NCBI GenBank assembly: GCA_016184115.1
Contig: JACPDH010000033.1
Span: 1 to 47,633 of the forward strand
Origin: Acidobacteriota bacterium
GTDB lineage: Bacteria; Acidobacteriota; Thermoanaerobaculia; Gp7-AA8
Reading direction: 5' to 3'
DNA: 47,633 bases
A program made the position numbers and the translations under genes. The notes beneath the pieces were generated by a model. It ran no database searches, had not been told where the DNA came from, and was given only the letters and a program-made list of their open reading frames with translations. Position 1 is the first letter of the stretch. The number at the start of each line of letters is the position of its first letter. Below, piece by piece: positions 41,354 to 47,633 of the stretch.

Positions 41354-43345
41354 ATGAGCGACGAGTTGATTGAGCTGCCCATGGCCGAGACCGAAGATCC
41401 TTCCCACGAACTGAGGGCCTTGCGCCGCAAGGTCGCGGAGCTCGAAGAGAGGCTCGAACGCTCGAGTTTCGAGATGTGCATGCGCGGTCTCTTCGATGAT
41501 CTCTTCGAAGGGATCCAGCTCGTTGACCAGGAGTATCGTTACCTCTACGTCAACGACACCGCGGCGCGCCAGGGGAGGCGCTCGCGGGACGAGCTCGTCG
41601 GGCGTCGCATGGTCGATGTCTATCCTGGGATCGACACGACAGAAATGTTTCAGCGACTGCGACGCTGCATGATCGACCGTGCGCCGCAGCAGATGACGAA
41701 CCACTTCGAGCACGCCGACGGCCACCGGGCCTGGTTCGAGCTCCGATTCCGGCCCGTGGCGATGGGTGTCCTCGTTCTCTCGGCCGACATCTCGGCGGAG
41801 AAGGCTGTGGCGGCAGAGCTTCGAGGGAGCAAGGAGCATCTGGCCGCGACGCTCGAGTGCATGACGGACGGCGTCATCTCCACGGGAGTCGGCGGACGCG
41901 TGCGGATGCTCAATCACGCCGCGGAGCGCTTGACGGGGTGGAGCGCGGACGAAGCGAGAGGCCGGGAGCTCGACGACGTCGTCCGGATTCTCGACAGCCA
42001 GTCGCTCGAGCGCGTCGAGCAGGTCGCCGAGCGGGTTCTTCACGACGCACTCCGCGTCGGAACGATGAGGGGCACGTTGCTCGAGGCGCGCGATGGAGCG
42101 CGTACGCCCGTCGCCTGCTCCGGCGCTCCGATCCGCGACGCGGCCGGGGCGATTCGCGGCGTCGTCATCGCCTTGCGCGACGTGAAGGAGGAGCATGCTC
42201 TCACCGAGATGCTCCAGCGGGCGCAGAAGATGGAGGCGTTAGGCCGTCTCGCGGCCGGCGTCGCGCACGACTTCAACAACCTGCTCACCGTGATCGCCGG
42301 CTACAGCGACATCGTGCTCGGCAGGCTTCCCGCGAACGATCCGTCGCGCGCCCCGGTCGGGCAGATCCGCAAGGCCGGAGAGCAGGCGGCCGTCCTCACG
42401 CGACAGCTCCTCGCCTTCAGCCGCCAGCAGGTCATGGAGCCTGCCGTCGTCGACCTCAACGCCATCGTCACGGAGACGCACGCGATGCTCGAGCGGGTGC
42501 TCGGCGAGGACATCGCCATCGCTACAGCCTGTGCTCCGGAGCTCGCCGGCGTGCTCGCCGATCCCGGAAAGATCGCGCAGGTGATCATGAACCTCGCGGT
42601 GAACTCGCGCGACGCGATGCCTATCGGAGGACGCCTGACGATACAGACCGCGAATGTCGAGCTCGACGAGGCATACGTCAATGCCCACGCCGAAGTGAGG
42701 CCGGGTCCTTACGTGCTGCTTGCGGTCAGCGACACCGGCTGCGGCATGGACGCCTCGACACAGGCGCGGATCTTCGAACCGTTCTTCACGACGAAAGAGG
42801 CGGGCAAGGGGACGGGGCTCGGCCTCGCGACCGTCTTTGGAATCGTGAAGCAGAGTGGAGGGCACATCTGGCTTTACAGCGAGCCCGGCCACGGCACGAC
42901 CTTCAGAATCTACCTCCCGATTGCTGGCGCCAGGCCGCCGGCAAAGCGTCCGGCGGTTGCCGGCAAGGAGCTCGGTGGACGTGAGACGATTCTCGTCGTC
43001 GAGGACGACGATGCCGTGCGCGAGATCGTCGTCGAAGGCCTCCGCGGCTTCGGGTATCACGTACTCGAAGCGCGAGACGGCAACGAGGCGATCGCGATCG
43101 CGGAAACGCACGAGACGCGGATCGACCTTCTGATGACCGACGCGGTGATGCCTGGCCTCCCTGGGCGGGTCGTCGCGGAGCGCGTCGCCGCCTTGCGTCC
43201 AGGCGTCCGAATCCTCTTCGTCTCCGGCTATACGGAGGATGCCGTCGTGCGCCATGGCCTCCTCGACGAGAAAGTCGCATTCCTGCAGAAGCCATTCATG
43301 CCCGCCTCGCTCGCGCGGAAAATCAGGGAGCTGTTCGCGCAGTAA
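41354..43345 (+). CDS. hybrid sensor histidine kinase with PAS domains and receiver
   Basis: Cytoplasmic hybrid kinase of 663 residues. A coiled coil (SHELRALRRKVAELEERLER) precedes PAS 1 (FEGIQLVDQEYRYLYVNDTAARQGRR) and PAS 2 (MTDGVISTGVGGRVRMLNHAAERLTGW). HisKA has the phospho-acceptor His305 in GVAHDFNNLLTVIAG; the ATPase has N-box NLAVNSRDAM, DTGCGMD, FEPFFTTK and GKGTGLGLATVFGIV. The C-terminal receiver has VVEDDDAVRE, the phosphorylatable Asp596 in LLMTDAVMPG and the lysine in LQKPF. No membrane helix is seen, so the signal is internal. It is flanked by two inverted MITE-like elements. No DNA-binding partner is adjacent. Confidence 0.92.
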   Translation: MSDELIELPMAETEDPSHELRALRRKVAELEERLERSSFEMCMRGLFDDLFEGIQLVDQEYRYLYVNDTAARQGRRSRDELVGRRMVDVYPGIDTTEMFQRLRRCMIDRAPQQMTNHFEHADGHRAWFELRFRPVAMGVLVLSADISAEKAVAAELRGSKEHLAATLECMTDGVISTGVGGRVRMLNHAAERLTGWSADEARGRELDDVVRILDSQSLERVEQVAERVLHDALRVGTMRGTLLEARDGARTPVACSGAPIRDAAGAIRGVVIALRDVKEEHALTEMLQRAQKMEALGRLAAGVAHDFNNLLTVIAGYSDIVLGRLPANDPSRAPVGQIRKAGEQAAVLTRQLLAFSRQQVMEPAVVDLNAIVTETHAMLERVLGEDIAIATACAPELAGVLADPGKIAQVIMNLAVNSRDAMPIGGRLTIQTANVELDEAYVNAHAEVRPGPYVLLAVSDTGCGMDASTQARIFEPFFTTKEAGKGTGLGLATVFGIVKQSGGHIWLYSEPGHGTTFRIYLPIAGARPPAKRPAVAGKELGGRETILVVEDDDAVREIVVEGLRGFGYHVLEARDGNEAIAIAETHETRIDLLMTDAVMPGLPGRVVAERVAALRPGVRILFVSGYTEDAVVRHGLLDEKVAFLQKPFMPASLARKIRELFAQ

Positions 43346-43355
43346 GAAACGCGGG

Positions 43356-43481
43356 CTAGGAGCCTGCGCGGTAGAAAACCGCCCGGCTGCGAACGTGGTG
43401 TCGGCGGCCCAGATTCGGTCGAATCTGGGCTCGCCGCTCCACGTTCTCGCTGTCGGGCGTTTCTACCGCGCAGACTCCTAG
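43356..43481. repeat. palindromic element R6 after the histidine kinase
   Basis: The left end CTAGGAGCCTGCGCGGTAGA and the right end TCTACCGCGCAGACTCCTAG are inverted with one mismatch. Inner arms (CGAACGTGG / CCACGTTCTCG; GCCCAGATTCG / CGAATCTGGGC) continue the symmetry to a GT centre. It starts 11 bases after the kinase stop and may terminate its transcript. The second MITE copy begins four bases after it. Confidence 0.85.
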
Positions 43482-43484
43482 GTC

Positions 43485-43637
43485 CAATGGCCTGAACTTA
43501 GGGACGTAACTCTCGAAGTTAGAACGTAGAACGATGAATGCTGAACCCTGAATCCCCGCCCGGGGCTCTTTTCTGGGTTCAAACTTCATCGTTCATCGTT
43601 CTAACTTCAGCCTCTTCATCTGATGTTCAGGCCATTG
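43485..43637 (-). mobile_element. 153-bp MITE-like element, copy 2
   Basis: It has the same 13-bp termini (CAATGGCCTGAAC / GTTCAGGCCATTG) and the same length as the copy at 40864, and most bases match when reverse-complemented, including AAGTTAGAACGATGAACGAT and the CCCCGGGCGGGG centre. It therefore lies in opposite orientation. I see no flanking direct repeat here. Confidence 0.85.
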
Positions 43638-43733
43638 GGGCGATGTCCTCCATCCGCGTTGACGCCCGGCACCGGGGCGCTTAGCATCCCGATGCGCGGT
43701 ATATGGAAGTCGCTTTGAAGGCTGGGCGAGCGA

Positions 43734-46226
<2,493 letters not shown>

Positions 46227-46263
46227 ACATCAACCCCGATCTTGAATTAACTTGGAGGTGCTG

Positions 46264-46596
46264 ATGGCGAACATCCCGATCACCGTGACTATCGACCCTA
46301 ACAACAACGTGCGCTGCAATCCGGACAGCGCGAAGGCGCATCTCGGCGACAATACGATCGTCTGGCGGGCTGGCACACCAGGCATGTCGATCGACTCGGT
46401 GACGATCGAGCCGTCGTCAGGGCAGCCAGCATGGCCCGGTTCGTCGCCGGCGAAGCAGCCCGACGGAACGGTCTCGGCGACCGACCCGGTGGCGTCCGCG
46501 CCAGGCCGACAGCGCTACAAATACTCGGTCTCCGTAACAAAGAACGGGCAGAGTTTTTCGGTCGACCCGGAAGTCGACAACGATCCGACCCCCTAG
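46264..46596 (+). CDS. small beta-rich hypothetical protein
   Basis: A 110-residue protein without signal peptide or membrane segment. The ATG at 46264 has TTGGAGGTG in place. The pattern VTIDPNNNVRCNPDSAKAHLGDNTIVWRAG ... SIDSVTIEPS ... YKYSVSVTKNGQSFSVDPEVDNDP suggests alternating strands, like an immunoglobulin- or cupredoxin-type sandwich; copper ligands are not apparent. It lies 37 bases after the kinase-TPR gene and could be a partner or substrate; there is no direct evidence. I do not recognise a named family. Confidence 0.75.
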   Translation: MANIPITVTIDPNNNVRCNPDSAKAHLGDNTIVWRAGTPGMSIDSVTIEPSSGQPAWPGSSPAKQPDGTVSATDPVASAPGRQRYKYSVSVTKNGQSFSVDPEVDNDPTP

Positions 46597-46627
46597 CGCG
46601 ACCCGAACGCGGAACTTCCTTCCTTGC

Positions 46628-46652
46628 GGCGCTCCGGATCTTCCGGAGCGCC
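46628..46652 (+). terminator. hairpin after the small beta-rich gene
   Basis: A perfect 11-bp stem, GGCGCTCCGGA / TCCGGAGCGCC, with a TCT loop, lies 31 bases after the stop. No T-run follows. Beyond it no coding sequence is supported up to the window end. Confidence 0.6.
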
Positions 46653-46786
46653 GTGGTCGTCTCGGGCGAACACCTTCGGTCCGTCGTCAGCTTTGCCCCG
46701 GCCTCGCATGGGCAAGAGAGAGTTACTGACAAGTCGGCGGTTTGTGCTACAGCGGACCGAGCATCGATTGCGAGCACGGGCCAGTT

Positions 46787-46896
46787 GTCATCCCGACGAG
46801 CGAAGCGAGGAGGGATCTCGCAGGCTGGTACAAGCGAGGTATGTTTGGTCGAATGTTCGTCCGAACCTGAGAGGTCCCTCGCTCCGCTCGGGACGT
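46787..46896. repeat. dispersed palindrome family R1, copy 3
   Basis: It starts GTCATCCCGACGAGCGAAGC and the right arm reads GAGAGGTCCCTCGCTCCGCTCGGGACG. Just before it, GACAAGTCGGCGGTTTGTGCTACA (46728-46751) recurs with two changes at 47427-47450. Confidence 0.82.
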
Positions 46897-47000
46897 CTAC
46901 CACAGCCTAACTCACCCGCTCCCGGCGCTCCATTGCCAACTCGGCCTCGAGGCTTTCGCGATCGCGAAGCGCTGTCGTATGACTAAAGCACGTGCGGTTT

Positions 47001-47142
47001 GTCATCCGGACGATCCCGCGAAGCGGGAGAGGAGGGATCTCGCAGGTTGGTACTCTCCTGCAGCCTGCCGCTTCTCCCGTGGCGAGAGTGCCCTAACATG
47101 AAGAGTCCATCCATTCCCGTATCGGGGGACCGTCGGGACGAC
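47001..47142. repeat. dispersed palindrome family R1, copy 4 (mosaic)
   Basis: It opens GTCATCCGGACGATCCCGCG, with an extra small hairpin CCCGCGAAGCGGG, and ends GTCGGGACGAC. The right arm is disturbed by unrelated sequence (about 47090-47127), so the copy looks decayed or recombined. The word GTGCGGTTT precedes it as in copy 1. Confidence 0.7.
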
Positions 47143-47257
47143 ATCGGTTTCCAGCGTGGCGTGATACGAAAGACTTTCGCAGCAGAAAAGGGCTCGGGGC
47201 GGGGGTGTATGGCTTCGCAGTTCCTCGCTGATCGCTCTCACTGCAGCCTCTTCCCTT

Positions 47258-47422
47258 AGTGCCCCGTTCGCTACTTTCGACGACGCATTCCGTGGCGCCG
47301 CGGCGCCGTCTGTTTCGTTGTCGCTCCTCAGCGATGTCCCTGCATCGCCTGCGTCGCGACGCCTCGCATCCGACGCCTCGGCACTCACGGCCTGTGTAGC
47401 CGAATTTAGCGAACGGGGCACT
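47258..47422. repeat. palindromic element R8
   Basis: Perfect 16-bp inverted ends, AGTGCCCCGTTCGCTA (47258-47273) and TAGCGAACGGGGCACT (47407-47422). The interior shares TTGTCGCTCCTC..CGATGTCCC.GCATCGCC with element R7 at 36.6 kb, so the two belong to one superfamily with different ends. Confidence 0.82.
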
Positions 47423-47461
47423 TAGTGACAAGTCAGCGGTTTGCGCTACACCATCGGGCGT

Positions 47462-47493
47462 GTCGTCCCGAGCGAAGCGAGGGACCTCTCAGG
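47462..47493. repeat. half copy of palindrome family R1
   Basis: GTCGTCCCGAGCGAAGCGAG followed by GGACCTCTCAGG is the reverse complement of the right arm of R1 copies. The other arm is missing; the sequence that follows has group II intron features. Confidence 0.75.
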
Positions 47494-47494
47494 G

Positions 47495-47633
47495 GTGTGC
47501 CGAGCATGCTCGACAGCTCGGAAGTGAAAGTCTTCTACCCAACCTGATGGAGGTGAAGGGTTAGCGAAGCGCAAGGAGGACGCCGCGAGGCCAGTCTGAA
47601 AGAAGCGTGGAGCAAAGATGCGACCCGATGAAC
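47495..47633 (+). mobile_element. probable 5' end of a group II intron, cut by the window edge
   Basis: GTGTG at 47495 fits the group II intron 5' consensus GUGYG. It continues with a GCATG-centred hairpin (CGAGCATGCTCG), then GTGAAAGTC. Farther on come GCGAGGCCAGTCTGAAAGAA, GCAAA and GCGACCCGATGAAC. These follow the order of conserved domain I words in bacterial ORF-carrying introns (GUGAAAGUCC ... GAGG...UCUGAAGGAAGC ... GCAAA ... CUGAYGAAC), recalled from known introns. The intron-encoded reverse transcriptase would lie beyond the window. The insertion interrupts an R1 palindrome. Confidence 0.6.

Noticed and set aside
42239-43255. 338-aa open frame on the minus strand
   Set aside because: Antisense to the kinase and receiver domains; no recognisable motifs.
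40864-43637. Composite transposon carrying the histidine kinase
   Set aside because: The 9-bp duplication flanks copy 1 alone, not the whole segment, and no transposase is present; two independent insertions are simpler.

Overview
The window is high-GC bacterial chromosome with closely packed genes and frequent four-base ATGA or GTGA start/stop overlaps. Three things point to Acidobacteriota: a secreted protein of the VWFA-related type described from acidobacteria, a bacillithiol operon, and a Ser/Thr kinase carrying TPRs behind one membrane helix. The assignment is an inference from gene content; there is no rRNA in the window.

Layout. 1-3.8 kb: fmt-rsmB, an HU gene with its own promoter, and a convergent dNTPase. 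4.3-7.2 kb (minus): ppx/gppA-like gene, sixA with a basic tail, class II aldolase. 7.3-10.4 kb: lipid A-type acyltransferase, GT2 glycosyltransferase, MerR regulator, MEMO-like protein. 10.8-16.1 kb: an MglA-like GTPase and a class I methyltransferase running directly into bshC-bshB1-bshA, the full bacillithiol pathway; the methyltransferase may make N-methyl-bacillithiol. 16.5-19.3 kb: membrane protein, Hsp20, lipid kinase. 19.4-27.5 kb: histidine operon hisZ-G-D-C-B-H-AF-IE. It is preceded by a sigma70-like promoter, a His-rich leader peptide and a classical attenuator, and it contains an in-frame HisA-HisF fusion. 27.5-38.2 kb: MDR oxidoreductase, S9 peptidase, rlmN with a small partner gene, HhH glycosylase, metallophosphoesterase, tRNA-Cys(GCA), RNB exonuclease and a fused PxpB-PxpC. 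38.2-46.6 kb: VWFA protein, HtrA-like lipoprotein, hybrid histidine kinase, Ser/Thr kinase-TPR protein and a small beta-rich protein. 46.6-47.6 kb has no genes: it holds dispersed palindromes and what looks like the 5' end of a group II intron cut off by the window edge.

The most unusual feature is the intergenic DNA. Many gaps are filled by long imperfect palindromes. One class consists of 7-bp units repeated in tandem on one side and in reverse complement on the other. Different loci use different heptamers (GCGGAAT, AACAACC, GAGTCCT, GAACGAT types). Two 153-bp copies of one such element lie in opposite orientation around the histidine kinase; they share 13-bp terminal inverted repeats, and one is flanked by a 9-bp direct repeat, as expected of a MITE. 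A second dispersed palindrome family (GTCATCCCGAC...GTCGGGACGAC) occurs at least five times, once nested inside a heptamer locus within the his operon. A non-palindromic heptamer, GTTAGGC, also appears enriched across the window, mostly inside genes.
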